Of a DNA stretch of 64,000 bases, positions 39,701-53,282 are shown piece by piece. The notes under the pieces are model-generated. The model worked only from the letters and a program-made list of their open reading frames with translations. It was not told where the DNA came from and did not search any database. A program made the position numbers and the translations under genes. Position 1 is the stretch's first letter. Each line of letters opens with the position of its first letter. Source of the stretch: Clusia tigrina (lineage: Eukaryota > Arthropoda > Insecta > Diptera > Clusiidae); contig OV050032.1 of the NCBI GenBank assembly GCA_920105625.2, positions 73,079,879 through 73,143,878 on the forward strand. The letters run 5' to 3'.

Positions 39701-42700
39701 ACCGTATAGAAGTTAGAGCCATTTGAAGTTTTATCAGTGTTTGATTTGGGACTCAAGAGTAGCATAGCTTTGAGCGGTAGCTAAAATTGACAAGAGGCTC
39801 GAGTACTTTATTGTTACAAAATTTCAAGGTTTTATGACGCTCCAGTAAAAAGTTACAAGCATTTGTATGTTTCCAAACTTTGATAGGTGTATGACTTACC
39901 GTATAGAAGTAAGGGCCATTTGAAGTTTTATCAGTGTTTGATTTGGGACTCAAGGGTAGCATAGCTTTGAGCGATAGCTTAATTTGACAAGAGGCTCGAG
40001 TACTTTATTGTTAAAAAAATTTCAAGGTTTTATGACGGTCCAGGAAAAAGTTACAAGCTTTTGTATGTTGTAAACTTTGATAGGTGTAAGACGTACCGTA
40101 TAGAAGTTAGGGCCATTTGATATTTTATCAGTGTTTCATTTGGGACTCAAGGCTAGCATAGCTTTGAGCGATAGCTTAAATTGACAAGAGGCTCGAGTAC
40201 TATATTGTTACAAAATTTCAAGGTTTTATGACGCTCCAGTAAAAAGTTACAAGCATTTGTATGTTGCAAACTTTGATAGGTGTAGGACGTACCGTATAGA
40301 AGTTAGGGCCATTTGAAGTCTTATCAGTGTCTGATTTGGGACTCAAGGGTAGCATAGCTTTGAGCGATAGCTTAAATTGAAAAGAGGGTCGAGTACTTTA
40401 TTGTTACAAAATTTCAAGATTTTATGACGCTCCAGTAAAAAGTTACAAGCATTTGTATGTTGCAAACTTTGATAGGTGTAGGACGTACCGTATAGAAGTT
40501 AGGGCCATTTGAAGTTTTATCAGTGTTTGATTTTGGACTCAAGGGTAGCATAGCTTTGAGCGATAGCTTACATTGACAAGAGGCTCGAGTACTTTATTGT
40601 TACAAAATTTCAAGGTTTTATGACGGTCCAGTAAAAAGTTACAACCATTTGTATGTTGCAAACTTTGATAGGTGTAGGACGTACCGTATAGAAGTTAGGG
40701 CCATTTAATGTTTTATCAGTGTTTCATTTGGGACTCAAGGGTAGCATAGCTTTGAGCGATAACTTAAATTGACAAGAGGCACGAGTACTTTATTGTTACA
40801 AAATTTCAAGGTTTTATGACGCTCCAGTAAAAAGTTACAAGCATTTAACTGTTGCATACTTTGATAGGTGTAGGACATACCGTATAGAAGTTAGAGCCAT
40901 TTGAAGTTTTATCAGTGTTTGATTTGGGACTCAAGGGTAGCATAGCTTTGAGCGATAGCTAAAATTGACAAGAGGCTCGAGTACTTATTGTTACAAAATT
41001 TCAAGGTTTTATGACGCTCCAGTAAAAAGTTACAAGCATTTGTATGTTGCAAACTTTGATAGGTGTAGGACGTACCGTATAGAAGTTAGGGCCATTTGAA
41101 GTTTTATCAGTGTTTGATTTTGGACTCAAGGGTAGCATAGCTTTGAGCGATAGCTTAAATTGACAAGATGCTCGAGTACTTTATTGTTACAAAATTTCAA
41201 GGTTTTATGACGGTCCAGTAAAAAGTTACAAGCATTTGTATGTTGTAAACTTTGATAGGTGTAGGACGTACCGTATAGAAGTTAGGGCCATTTGAAGATT
41301 TATCAGTGGTTGATTTGCGACTCAAGGGTAGCATAGCTTTGAGCGATAGCTTAAATTGACAAGAGGTTCGAAAATTTATTGTTACAAAATTTCAAGGTTT
41401 CATGACGCTCCAGTAAAAAGTTACAAGCATTTGTATATTGCAAACTTTGATAGGTGTAGGACGTACCGTATAGAAGTTAGGGCCATTTGAAATTTTATCA
41501 GTGTTTGATTTGGGACTCAAGGGTAGCATAGCTTTGAGCGATAGCTTAAATTGACAAGAGGCTCGAGTACTTTATTGTTACAAAATTTCAAGGTTTTATG
41601 ACGCTCCAGTAAAAATTTACAAGCATTTGTATGTTGCAAACTTTCATAGGTGTAGGACGTACCGTATAGAAGTTAGGGCCATTTGATATTTTATCAGTGT
41701 TTCATTTGGGACTCAAGGGTAGCATAGCTTTGAGCGATAGCTTAAATTGACAAGAGGCTCGAGTACTTTATTGTTTCAAAATTTCAAGGTTTTATGACGC
41801 TCCAGTAAAAAGTTACAAGCATTTGTATGTTGCAAACTTTGATAGGTGTAGGACAAACCGTATAGAAGTTAGGGCCATTTGAAGTTTTATCTGTGTTTGA
41901 TTTGGGACTCAAGGGTAGCAAAGCTTTGAGCGATAACTTAAATTGACAAGAGGCTCGAGTACTTTATTGTTACAAAATTTCAAGGTTTTATGACGCTCCA
42001 GTAAAAAGTTACAAGCATTTGTATATTGCAAACTTTGATAGGTCTAGGACGTACCGTATAGAAGTTAGGGCCTTTTGAAGTTTTATCAGTGCTTGATTTG
42101 GGACTCAAGGGTAGCATAGCTTTGAGCGATAGCTTAAATTGACAAGAGGCTCGAGTACTTTATTGTTACAAAATTTCAAGGTTTTATGACGGTCCAGTAA
42201 AAAGTTACAAGCATTTGTATGTTGCAAACTTTGATAGGTGTAGGACGTACCGTATAGAAGTTAGGACCATTTGATGTTTTATCAGTGTTTCATTTGGGAC
42301 TCCAGGGTAGCATAGCTTGGAGCGATAGCTTAAATTGACAAGAGGCTCGAGTACTTTATTGTTACAAAGTTTCAAGGTTTTATGACGCTCCAGTAAAAAG
42401 TTACAAGCATTTAAATGTTGCATACTTTGATAGGTGTCGGACGTACCGTATAGAAGTTAGAGCCATTTGAAGTTTTATCAGTGTTTGATTTGGGACTCAA
42501 GAGTAGCATAGCTTTGAGCGGGAGCTAAAATTGACAAGAGGCTCGAGTACTTATTGTTACAAAATTTCAAGGTTTTATGACGCTCCAGTAAAAAGTTACA
42601 AGCATTTGTATGCTGCAAACTTTGATAGGTGTAGGACGTACCGTATAGAAGTTAGGGCCATTTGAAGTTTTATCAGTGTTTCATTTGGGACTCAAGGGTA

Positions 42701-43640
42701 GCATAGCTTTGAGCGATAGCTTAAATTGACAAGAGGCTCGAGTACTTTATTGTTACAAAATTTCAAGGTTTTATGACGCTCCAGTAAAAAGTTACAAGCA
42801 TTTGTATGTTTCCAAACTTTGATAGGTGTATGACTTACCGTATAGAAGTAAGGGCCATTTGAAGTTTTATCAGTGTTTGATTTGGGACTCAAGGGTAGCA
42901 TAGCTTTGAGTGATAGCTTAATTTGACAAGAGGCTCGAGTACTTTATTGTTAAAAAAATTTCAAGGTTTTATGACGGTCCAGTAAAAAGTTACAAGCTTT
43001 TGTATGTTGTAAACTTTGATAGGTGTAAGACGTACCGTATAGAAGTTAGGGTCATTTGATATTTTATCAGTGTTTCATTTGGGACTCAAGGCTAGCATAG
43101 CTTTGAGCGATAGCTTAAATTGACAAGAGGCTCGAGTACTATATTGTTACAAAATTTCAAGGTTTTATGACGCTCCAGTAAAAAGTTACAAGCATTTGTA
43201 TGTTGCAAACTTTGATAGGTGTAGGACGTACCGTACAGAAGTTAGGGCCATTTGAAGTCTTATCAGTGTTTGATTTGGGACTCAAGGGTAGCATAGCTTT
43301 GAGCGATAGCTTAAATTGAAAAGAGGCTCGAGTACTTTATTGTTACAAAATTTCAAGGTTTTATGACGCTCCAGTAAAAAGTTACAAGCATTTGTATGTT
43401 GCAAACTTTGATAGGTGTAGGACGTACCGTATAGAAGTTAGGGCCATTTGAAGTTTTATCAGTGTTTGATTTTGGACTCAAGGGTAGCATAGCTTTGAGC
43501 GATAGCTTAAATTGACAAGAGGCTCGAGTACTTTATTGTTACAAAATTTCAAGGTTTTATGACGGTCCAGTAAAAAGTTACAACCATTTGTATGTTGCAA
43601 ACTTTGATAGGTCTAGGACGTACCGTATAGAAGTTAGGAC
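36701..43640. repeat. Satellite array, displaced copy of the 20-27 kb block
   Basis: Monomer order and rare variants parallel 20-27 kb at an offset of about 17.0 kb. Examples are gagggtc at 21382 and 38424, and gtaggacaaatcg at 20524 and 37538. Between about 22.2 and 23 kb the offset drops to 16,845 (one monomer fewer), then returns to 17,042 by 25163/42205. An odd monomer near 37625 reads aactaaaaaaggacaag instead of the usual aacttaaattgacaag. Nothing else is seen in this stretch. Confidence 0.85.
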
Positions 43641-46600
43641 CATTTGATGTTTTATCAGTGTTTCATTTGGGACTCCAGGGTAGCATAGCTTTGAGCGATA
43701 GCTTAAATAGACGAGAGGCTCGAGTACTTTATTGTTACAAAATTTCAAGATTTTATTTCGCTCCAGTAAAAAGTTACAAGCATTTGTATGTTACAAACTT
43801 TGATAGGTGTAGGACGTACCATATAGAAGTTAGGGCCATTTGAAGCTTTATCAGTGGTTGATTTGCGACTCAAGGGTAGCATAGCTTTGAGCAATAGCTT
43901 AAATTGACAAGAGGCTCGAAAATTTATTGTTACAAAATTTCAAGGTTTCATGACGCTCCAGTAAAAAGTTACAAGCATTTGTATGTTGCAAACTTTGATA
44001 GGTGTAGGACGTACCGTATAGAAGTTAGGGCCATTTGAAGTTTTTTCAGTGTTTGATTTGGGACTCAAGGGTAGCATAGCTTTGAGCGATAGCTTAAATA
44101 GACGAGAGGCTCGAGTACTTTATTGTTACAAAATTTCAAGATTTTATTTCGCTCCAGTAAAAAGTTACAAGCATTTGTATGTTACAAACTTTGATAGGTG
44201 TAGGACGTACCATATAGAAGTTAGGGCCATTTGAAGCTTTATCAGTGGTTGATTTGCGACTCAAGGGTAGCATAGCTTTGAGCAATAGCTTAAATTGACA
44301 AGAGGCTCGAAAATTTATTGTTACAAAATTTCAAGGTTTCATGACGCTCCAGTAAAAAGTTACAAGCATTTGTATGTTGCAAACTTTGATAGGTGTAGGA
44401 CGTACCGTATAGAAGTTAGGGCCATTTTAGTTTTTTTCAGTGTTTGATTTGGGACTCAAGGGTAGCATAGCTTTGAGCGATAGCTTAAATTGACAAGAGG
44501 CTCGAGTACTTTATTGTTAAAAAAATTTCAAGGTTTTATGACGGTCCAGCAAAAAGTTACAAGCATTTGTATGTTGTAAACTTTGATAGGTGTAGGACGT
44601 ACCGTATAGAAGTTAGGGCCATTTGATATTTTATCAGTGTTTCATTTGGGACTCAAGGCTAGCATAGCTTTGAGCGATAGCTTAAATTGACAAGAGGCTC
44701 GAGTACTATATTGTTACAAAATTTCAAGGTTTTATGACGCTCCAGTAAAAAGTTACAAGCATTTGAATGTTGCACACTTTGATAGGTGTAGGACGTACCG
44801 TATAGAAGTTAGGGCCATTTGAAGTCTTATCAGTGTTTGATTTGGGACGCAAGGGTAGCATAGCTTTGAGCGATAGCTTAAATAGACGAGAGGCTCGAGT
44901 ACTTTATTGTTACAAAATTTCAAGATTTTATTTCGCTCCAGTAAAAAGTTACAAGCATTTGTATGTTACAAACTTTGATAGGTGTAGGACGTACCATATA
45001 GAAGTTAGGGCCATTTGAAGCTTTATCAGTGGTTGATTTGCGACTCAAGGGTAGCATAGCTTTGAGCAATAGCTTAAATTGACAAGAGGCTCGAAAATTT
45101 ATTGTTACAAAATTTCAAGGTTTCATGACGCTCCAGTAAAAAGTTACAAGCATTTGTATGTTGCAAACTTTGATAGGTGTAGGACGTACCGTATAGAAGT
45201 TAGGGCCATTTGAAGTTTTTTCAGTGTTTGATTTGGGACTCAAGGGTAGCATAGCTTTGAGCGATAGCTTAAATTGACAAGAGGCTCGAGTACTTTATTG
45301 TTAAAAAAATTTCAAGGTTTTATGACGGTCCAGCAAAAAGTTACAAGCATTTGTATGTTGTAAACTTTGATAGGTGTAGGACGTACCGTATAGAAGTTAG
45401 GGCCATTTGATATTTTATCAGTGTTTCATTTGGGACTCAAGGCTAGCATAGCTTTGAGCGATAGCTTAAATTGACAAGAGGCTCGAGTACTATATTGTTA
45501 CAAAATTTCAAGGTTTTATGACGCTCCAGTAAAAAGTTACAAGCATTTGAATGTTGCACACTTTGATAGGTGTAGGACGTACCGTATAGAAGTTAGGGCC
45601 TTTTGAAGTTTTATCAGTGCTTGATTTGGGACTCAAGGGTAGCATAGCTTTGAGCGATAGCTTAAATTGACAAGAGGCTCGAGTACTTTATTGTTACAAA
45701 ATTTCAAGGTTTTATGACGGTCCAGTAAAAAGTTACAAGCATTTGTATGTTGCAAACTTTGATAGGTGTAGGACGTACCGTATAGAAGTTAGGACCATTT
45801 GATGTTTTATCAGTGTTTCATTTGGGACTCCAGGGTAGCATAGCTTGGAGCGATAGCTTAAATTGACAAGAGGCTCGAGTACTTTATTGTTACAAAGTTT
45901 CAAGGTTTTATGACGCTCCAGTAAAAAGTTACAAGCATTTAAATGTTGCATACTTTGATAGGTGTCGGACGTACCGTATAGAAGTTAGAGCCATTTGAAG
46001 TTTTATCAGTGTTTGATTTGGGACTCAAGAGTAGCATAGCTTTGAGCGGGAGCTAAAATTGACAAGAGGCTCGAGTACTTATTGTTACAAAATTTCAAGG
46101 TTTTATGACGCTCCAGTAAAAAGTTACAAGCATTTGTATGCTGCAAACTTTGATAGGTGTAGGACGTACCGTATAGAAGTTAGGGCCATTTGAAGTTTTA
46201 TCAGTGTTTCATTTGGGACTCAAGGGTAGCATAGCTTTGAGCGATAGCTTAAATTGACAAGAGGCTCGAGTACTTTATTGTTACAAAATTTCAAGATTTT
46301 ATTTCGCTCCAGTAAAAAGTTACAAGCATTTGTATGTTACAAACTTTGATAGGTGTAGGACGTACCATATAGAAGTTAGGGCCATTTGAAGCTTTATCAG
46401 TGGTTGATTTGCGACTCAAGGGTAGCATAGCTTTGAGCAATAGCTTAAATTGACAAGAGGCTCGAAAATTTATTGTTACAAAATTTCAAGGTTTCATGAC
46501 GCTCCAGTAAAAAGTTACAAGCATTTGTATGTTGCAAACTTTGATAGGTGTAGGACGTACCGTATAGAAGTTAGGGCCATTTGAAGTTTTTTCAGTGTTT

Positions 46601-49600
46601 GATTTGGGACTCAAGGGTAGCATAGCTTTGAGCGATAGCTTAAATTGACAAGAGGCTCGAGTACTTTATTGTTAAAAAAATTTCAAGGTTTTATGACGGT
46701 CCAGCAAAAAGTTACAAGCATTTGTATGTTGTAAACTTTGATAGGTGTAGGACGTACCGTATAGAAGTTAGGGCCATTTGATATTTTATCAGTGTTTCAT
46801 TTGGGACTCAAGGCTAGCATAGCTTTGAGCGATAGCTTAAATTGACAAGAGGCTCGAGTACTATATTGTTACAAAATTTCAAGGTTTTATGACGCTCCAG
46901 TAAAAAGTTACAAGCATTTGAATGTTGCACACTTTGATAGGTGTAGGACGTACCGTATAGAAGTTAGGGCCATTTGAAGTCTTATCAGTGTTTGATTTGG
47001 GACGCAAGGGTAGCATAGCTTTGAGCGATAGCTTAAATAGACGAGAGGCTCGAGTACTTTATTGTTACAAAATTTCAAGATTTTATTTCGCTCCAGTAAA
47101 AAGTTACAAGCATTTGTATGTTACAAACTTTGATAGGTGTAGGACGTACCATATAGAAGTTAGGGCCATTTGAAGCTTTATCAGTGGTTGATTTGCGACT
47201 CAAGGGTAGCATAGCTTTGAGCAATAGCTTAAATTGACAAGAGGCTCGAAAATTTATTGTTACAAAATTTCAAGGTTTCATGACGCTCCAGTAAAAAGTT
47301 ACAAGCATTTGTATGTTGCAAACTTTGATAGGTGTAGGACGTACCGTATAGAAGTTAGGGCCATTTGAAGTTTTTTCAGTGTTTGATTTGGGACTCAAGG
47401 GTAGCATAGCTTTGAGCGATAGCTTAAATTGACAAGAGGCTCGAGTACTTTATTGTTAAAAAAATTTCAAGGTTTTATGACGGTCCAGCAAAAAGTTACA
47501 AGCATTTGTATGTTGTAAACTTTGATAGGTGTAGGACGTACCGTATAGAAGTTAGGGCCATTTGATATTTTATCAGTGTTTCATTTGGGACTCAAGGCTA
47601 GCATAGCTTTGAGCGATAGCTTAAATTGACAAGAGGCTCGAGTACTATATTGTTACAAAATTTCAAGGTTTTATGACGCTCCAGTAAAAAGTTACAAGCA
47701 TTTGAATGTTGCACACTTTGATAGGTGTAGGACGTACCGTATAGAAGTTAGGGCCATTTGAAGTCTTATCAGTGTTTGATTTGGGACGCAAGGGTAGCAT
47801 AGCTTTGAGCGATAGCTTAAATAGACGAGAGGCTCGAGTACTTTATTGTTACAAAATTTCAAGATTTTATTTCGCTCCAGTAAAAAGTTACAAGCATTTG
47901 TATGTTACAAACTTTGATAGGTGTAGGACGTACCATATAGAAGTTAGGGCCATTTGAAGCTTTATCAGTGGTTGATTTGCGACTCAAGGGTAGCATAGCT
48001 TTGAGCAATAGCTTAAATTGACAAGAGGCTCGAAAATTTATTGTTACAAAATTTCAAGGTTTCATGACGCTCCAGTAAAAAGTTACAAGCATTTGTATGT
48101 TGCAAACTTTGATAGGTGTAGGACGTACCGTATAGAAGTTAGGGCCATTTGAAGTTTTTTCATTGTTTGATTTGGGACTCAAGGGTAGCATAGCTTTGAG
48201 CGATAACTTAAATTGACAAGAGGCTCGAGTACTATATTGTTACAAAATTTCAAGGTTTTATGACGCTCCAGTAAAAAGTTACAAGCATTTGTATGTTGCA
48301 AACTTTGATAGGTGTAGGACGTACCGTATAGTAGTTAGGGCTATTTGATATTTTATCAGTGTTTCATTTGCGACTCAAGGGTAGCATAGCTTTGAGCGAT
48401 AGCTTAAATTGACAAGAGGCTCGAGTACTTTATTGTTACAAAATTTCAAAGTTTTATGACGCTCCAGTAAAAAGTTACAAGCATTTGTATGTTGCAAACT
48501 TTGATAGGTGTAGGACGTACCGTGAAGTTTTTTCAGTGTTTGATTTGGGACTCAAGGGTAGCATAGCTTTGAGCGATAGCTTAAATTGACAAGAGGCTCG
48601 AGTACTTTATTGTTAAAAAAATTTCAAGGTTTTATGACGGTCCAGCAAAAAGTTACAAGCATTTGTATGTTGTAAACTTTGATAGGTGTAGGACGTACCG
48701 TATAGAAGTTAGGGCCATTTGATATTTTATCAGTGTTTCATTTGGGACTCAAGGCCAGCATAGCTTTGAGCGATAGCTTAAATTGACAAGAGGCTCGAGT
48801 ACTATATTGTTACAAAATTTCAAGGTTTTATGACGCTCCAGTAAAAAGTTACAAGCATTTGAATGTTGCAAACTTTGATAGGTGTAGGACGTACCGTATA
48901 GAAGTTAGGGCCATTTGAAGTCTTATCAGTGTTTGATTTGGGACGCAAGGGTAGCATAGCTTTGAGTGATAGCTTAAATAGACGAGAGGCTCGAGTACTT
49001 TATTGTTACAAAATTTCAAGGTTTTATGACGCTCCAGTAAAAAGTTACAAGCATTTGTATGTTGCAAACTTTGATAGGTGTAGGACGTACCGCATATAAG
49101 TTAGGGCCATTTGAAGTTTTATCAGTGTTTGATTTTGGACTCAAGGGTAGCATAGCTTTGAGCGATAGCTTAAATTGACAAGAGGCTCGAGTACTTTATT
49201 GTTACAAAATTGCAAGGTTTTATGACGCTCCAGTAAAAAGTTACAAGCATTTGTATGTTGCAAACTTTGATAGGTGTAGGATGCACCGTATAGAAGTTAG
49301 GGCCAGTTGAAGTTTTATCAGTGTTTGATTTGGGACTCAAGGGAAGCTTAGCTTTGAGCGATAACTTAAATTGACAAGAGGCTCGACTACTTTATTGTTA
49401 CAAAATTTCAAGTTTTTATGACGCTCCAGTAAAAAGTTACAAGCATTTGTATGTTGCAAACTTTGATAGGTGTAGGACGTACCGTATAGAAGTTAGGGCC
49501 ATTTGAAGTTTTATCAGTGTTTCATTTGGGACTCAAGGGTAGCATAGCTTTGAGCGATAGCTTAAATTGACAAGAGGCTCGAGTACTTTATTGTTACAAA

Positions 49601-52600
49601 ATTTCAAGGTTTTATGACGCTCCAGTAAAAAGTTACAAGCATTTGTATGTTTCCAAACTTTGATAGGTGTATGACTTACCGTATAGAAGTAAGGGCCATT
49701 TGAAGTTTTATCAGTGTTTGATTTGGGACTCAAGGGTAGCATAGCTTTGAGTGATAGCTTAATTTGACAAGAGGCTCGAGTACTTTATTGTTAAAAAAAT
49801 TTCAAGGTTTTATGACGGTCCAGTAAAAAGTTACAAGCTTTTGTATGTTGTAAACTTTGATAGGTGTAAGACGTACCGTATAGAAGTTAGGGTCATTTGA
49901 TATTTTATCAGTGTTTCATTTGGGACTCAAGGCTAGCATAGCTTTGAGCGATAGCTTAAATTGACAAGAGGCTCGAGTACTATATTGTTACAAAATTTCA
50001 AGGTTTTATGACGCTCCAGTAAAAAGTTACAAGCATTTGTATGTTGCAAACTTTGATAGGTGTAGGACGTACCGTACAGAAGTTAGGGCCATTTGAAGTC
50101 TTATCAGTGTTTGATTTGGGACTCAAGGGTAGCATAGCTTTGAGCGATAGCTTAAATTGAAAAGAGGCTCGAGTACTTTATTGTTACAAAATTTCAAGGT
50201 TTTATGACGCTCCAGTAAAAAGTTACAAGCATTTGTATGTTGCAAACTTTGATAGGTGTAGGACGTACCGTATAGAAGTTAGGGCCATTTGAAGTTTTAT
50301 CAGTGTTTGATTTTGGACTCAAGGGTAGCATAGCTTTGAGCGATAGCTTAAATTGACAAGAGGCTCGAGTACTTTATTGTTACAAAATTTCAAGGTTTTA
50401 TGACGGTCCAGTAAAAAGTTACAACCATTTGTATGTTGCAAACTTTGATAGGTCTAGGACGTACCGTATAGAAGTTAGGACCATTTGATGTTTTATCAGT
50501 GTTTCATTTGGGACTCCAGGGTAGCATAGCTTTGAGCGATAGCTTAAATTGACAAGAGGCTCGAGTACTATATTGTTACAAAATTTCAAGGTTTTATGAC
50601 GCTCCAGTAAAAAGTTACAAGCATTTGAATGTTGCACACTTTGATAGGTGTAGGACGTACCGTATAGAAGTTGGGGCCATTTGAAGTCTTATCAGTGTTT
50701 GATTTGGGACGCAAGGGTAGCATAGCTTTGAGCGATAGCTTAAATAGACGAGAGGCTCGAGTACTTTATTGTTACAAAATTTCAAGATTTTATTTCGCTC
50801 CAGTAAAAAGTTACAAGCATTTGTATGTTACAAACTTTGATAGGTGTAGGACGTACCATATAGAAGTTAGGGCCATTTGAAGCTTTATCAGTGGTTGATT
50901 TGCGACTCAAGGGTAGCATAGCTTTGAGCAATAGCTTAAATTGACAAGAGGCTCGAAAATTTATTGTTACAAAATTTCAAGGTTTCATGACGCTCCAGTA
51001 AAAAGTTACAAGCATTTGTATGTTGCAAACTTTGATAGGTGTAGGACGTACCGTATAGAAGTTAGGGCCATTTGAAGTTTTTTCAGTGTTTGATTTGGGA
51101 CTCAAGGGTAGCATAGCTTTGAGCGATAGCTTAAATTGACAAGAGGCTCGAGTACTTTATTGTTAAAAAAATTTCAAGGTTTTATGACGGTCCAGCAAAA
51201 AGTTACAAGCATTTGTATGTTGTAAACTTTGATAGGTGTAGGACGTACCGTATAGAAGTTAGGGCCATTTGATATTTTATCAGTGTTTCATTTGGGACTC
51301 AAGGCTAGCATAGCTTTGAGCGATAGCTTAAATTGACAAGAGGCTCGAGTACTATATTGTTACAAAATTTCAAGGTTTTATGACGCTCCAGTAAAAAGTT
51401 ACAAGCATTTGTATGTTGCACACTTTGATAGGTGTAGGACGTACCGTATAGAAGTTAGGGCCATTTGAAGTCTTATCAGTGTTTGATTTGGGACTCAAGG
51501 GTAGCATAGCTTTGAGCGATAGCTTAAATAGACGAGAGGCTCGAGTACTTTATTGTTACAAAATTTCAAGATTTTATTTCGCTCCAGTAAAAAGTTACAA
51601 GCATTTGTATGTTACAAACTTTGATAGGTGTAGGACGTACCATATAGAAGTTAGGGCCATTTGAAGCTTTATCAGTGGTTGATTTGCGACTCAAGGGTAG
51701 CATAGCTTTGAGCAATAGCTTAAATTGACAAGAGGCTCGAAAATTTATTGTTACAAAATTTCAAGGTTTCATGACGCTCCAGTAAAAAGTTACAAGCATT
51801 TGTATGTTGCAAACTTTGATAGGTGTAGGACGTACCGTATAGAAGTTAGGGCCATTTGAAGTTTTTTCATTGTTTGATTTGGGACTCAAGGGTAGCATAG
51901 CTTTGAGCGATAACTTAAATTGACAAGAGGCTCGAGTACTATATTGTTACAAAATTTCAAGGTTTTATGACGCTCCAGTAAAAAGTTACAAGCATTTGTA
52001 TGTTGCAAACTTTGATAGGTGTAGGACGTACCGTATAGTAGTTAGGGCTATTTGATATTTTATCAGTGTTTCATTTGCGACTCAAGGGTAGCATAGCTTT
52101 GAGCGATAGCTTAAATTGACAAGAGGCTCGAGTACTTTATTGTTACAAAATTTCAAAGTTTTATGACGCTCCAGTAAAAAGTTACAAGCATTTGTATGTT
52201 GCAAACTTTGATAGGTGTAGGACGTACCGTGAAGTTTTTTCAGTGTTTGATTTGGGACTCAAGGGTAGCATAGCTTTGAGCGATAGCTTAAATTGACAAG
52301 AGGCTCGAGTACTTTATTGTTAAAAAAATTTCAAGGTTTTATGACGGTCCAGCAAAAAGTTACAAGCATTTGTATGTTGTAAACTTTGATAGGTGTAGGA
52401 CGTACCGTATAGAAGTTAGGGCCATTTGATATTTTATCAGTGTTTCATTTGGGACTCAAGGCCAGCATAGCTTTGAGCGATAGCTTAAATTGACAAGAGG
52501 CTCGAGTACTATATTGTTACAAAATTTCAAGGTTTTATGACGCTCCAGTAAAAAGTTACAAGCATTTGAATGTTGCAAACTTTGATAGGTGTAGGACGTA

Positions 52601-53200
52601 CCGTATAGAAGTTAGGGCCATTTGAAGTCTTATCAGTGTTTGATTTGGGACGCAAGGGTAGCATAGCTTTGAGTGATAGCTTAAATAGACGAGAGGCTCG
52701 AGTACTTTATTGTTACAAAATTTCAAGGTTTTATGACGCTCCAGTAAAAAGTTACAAGCATTTGTATGTTGCAAACTTTGATAGGTGTAGGACGTACCGC
52801 ATATAAGTTAGGGCCATTTTAAGTTTTATCAGTGTTTGATTTGGGACTCAAGAGTAGCATAGCTTTGAGCGATAGCTTAAATTGACAAGAGGCTCGAGTA
52901 CTTTATTGTTACAAAATTGCAAGGTTTTATGACGCTCCAGTAAAAAGTTACAAGCATTTGTATGTTGCAAACTTTGATAGGTGTAGGATGCACCGTATAG
53001 AAGTTAGGGCCAGTTGAAGTTTTATCAGTGTTTGATTTGGGACTCAAGGGAAGCTTAGCTTTGAGCGATAACTTAAATTGACAAGAGGCTCGACTACTTT
53101 ATTGTTACAAAATTTCAAGTTTTTATGACGCTCCAGTAAAAAGTTACAAGCATTTGTATGTTGCAAACTTTGATAGGTGTAGGACGTACCGTATATAAGT
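43641..53200. repeat. Satellite higher-order repeat, 4 monomers (784 bp), plus larger duplications
   Basis: A four-monomer unit recurs with near identity. One of its monomers carries aatagacgagagg and atttcgctcc in place of atgacgctcc. Landmark starts are at 44049, 44833, 46988, 47772, 50695 and 51479 (spacing 784 bp within runs), with a fragment near 46302. About 2.67 kb at 46.83-49.50 kb is duplicated at 50.54-53.20 kb (offset 3,707 bp). The stretch 42.7-43.7 kb recurs at 49.5-50.5 kb (offset 6,841 bp). Open frames of 61 codons starting at these landmarks are repeats of satellite sequence, not genes. Confidence 0.88.
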
Positions 53201-53211
53201 TAGGGCCATTT
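53201..53211. repeat. Target-site duplication, left copy
   Basis: The 11 bases tagggccattt end the left satellite flank directly before the (ATT)5 tract of the retrotransposon. The identical 11 bases begin the right flank at 58962. The next base differs (a against g), so the duplication is exactly 11 bp. Variable target-site duplications of this size are usual for non-LTR retrotransposition. Confidence 0.9.
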
Positions 53212-53226
53212 ATTATTATTATTATT
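53212..53226 (-). repeat. (AAT)5 3' tail of the retrotransposon
   Basis: Five ATT units on the plus strand, AAT on the element's sense strand, sit directly at the junction with the target-site duplication. The Drosophila I factor ends in TAA repeats, so this tail supports an I-superfamily assignment and marks the point where target-primed reverse transcription began. There is no poly(A) tail. Confidence 0.88.
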
Positions 53227-53282
53227 GACAGGCTAAAAGAACACCGCGACCTAAAAGATCTATTGTGCAGCCTCGTACCCAC
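53227..53282 (-). other. Short 3' UTR of the retrotransposon
   Basis: Only 56 nt separate the ORF2 stop (TAA at 53285-53283) from the AAT tail. It contains an 8-bp direct repeat (plus-strand ctaaaaga at 53233-53240 and 53251-53258). No AATAAA signal is seen other than overlap with the AAT tail itself. Any 3' RNA recognition element used by the reverse transcriptase would have to lie here or within the end of ORF2. Confidence 0.7.

Noticed and set aside
53201..53206. ttaggg hexamer in monomers as telomeric repeat
   Set aside because: It occurs once per 196-bp monomer within gttagggcc and is not in tandem, so it is coincidental.
1..53211. CRISPR-like regular repeat
   Set aside because: The whole 196-bp unit is repeated. 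There are no short repeats separated by unique spacers and no cas genes.
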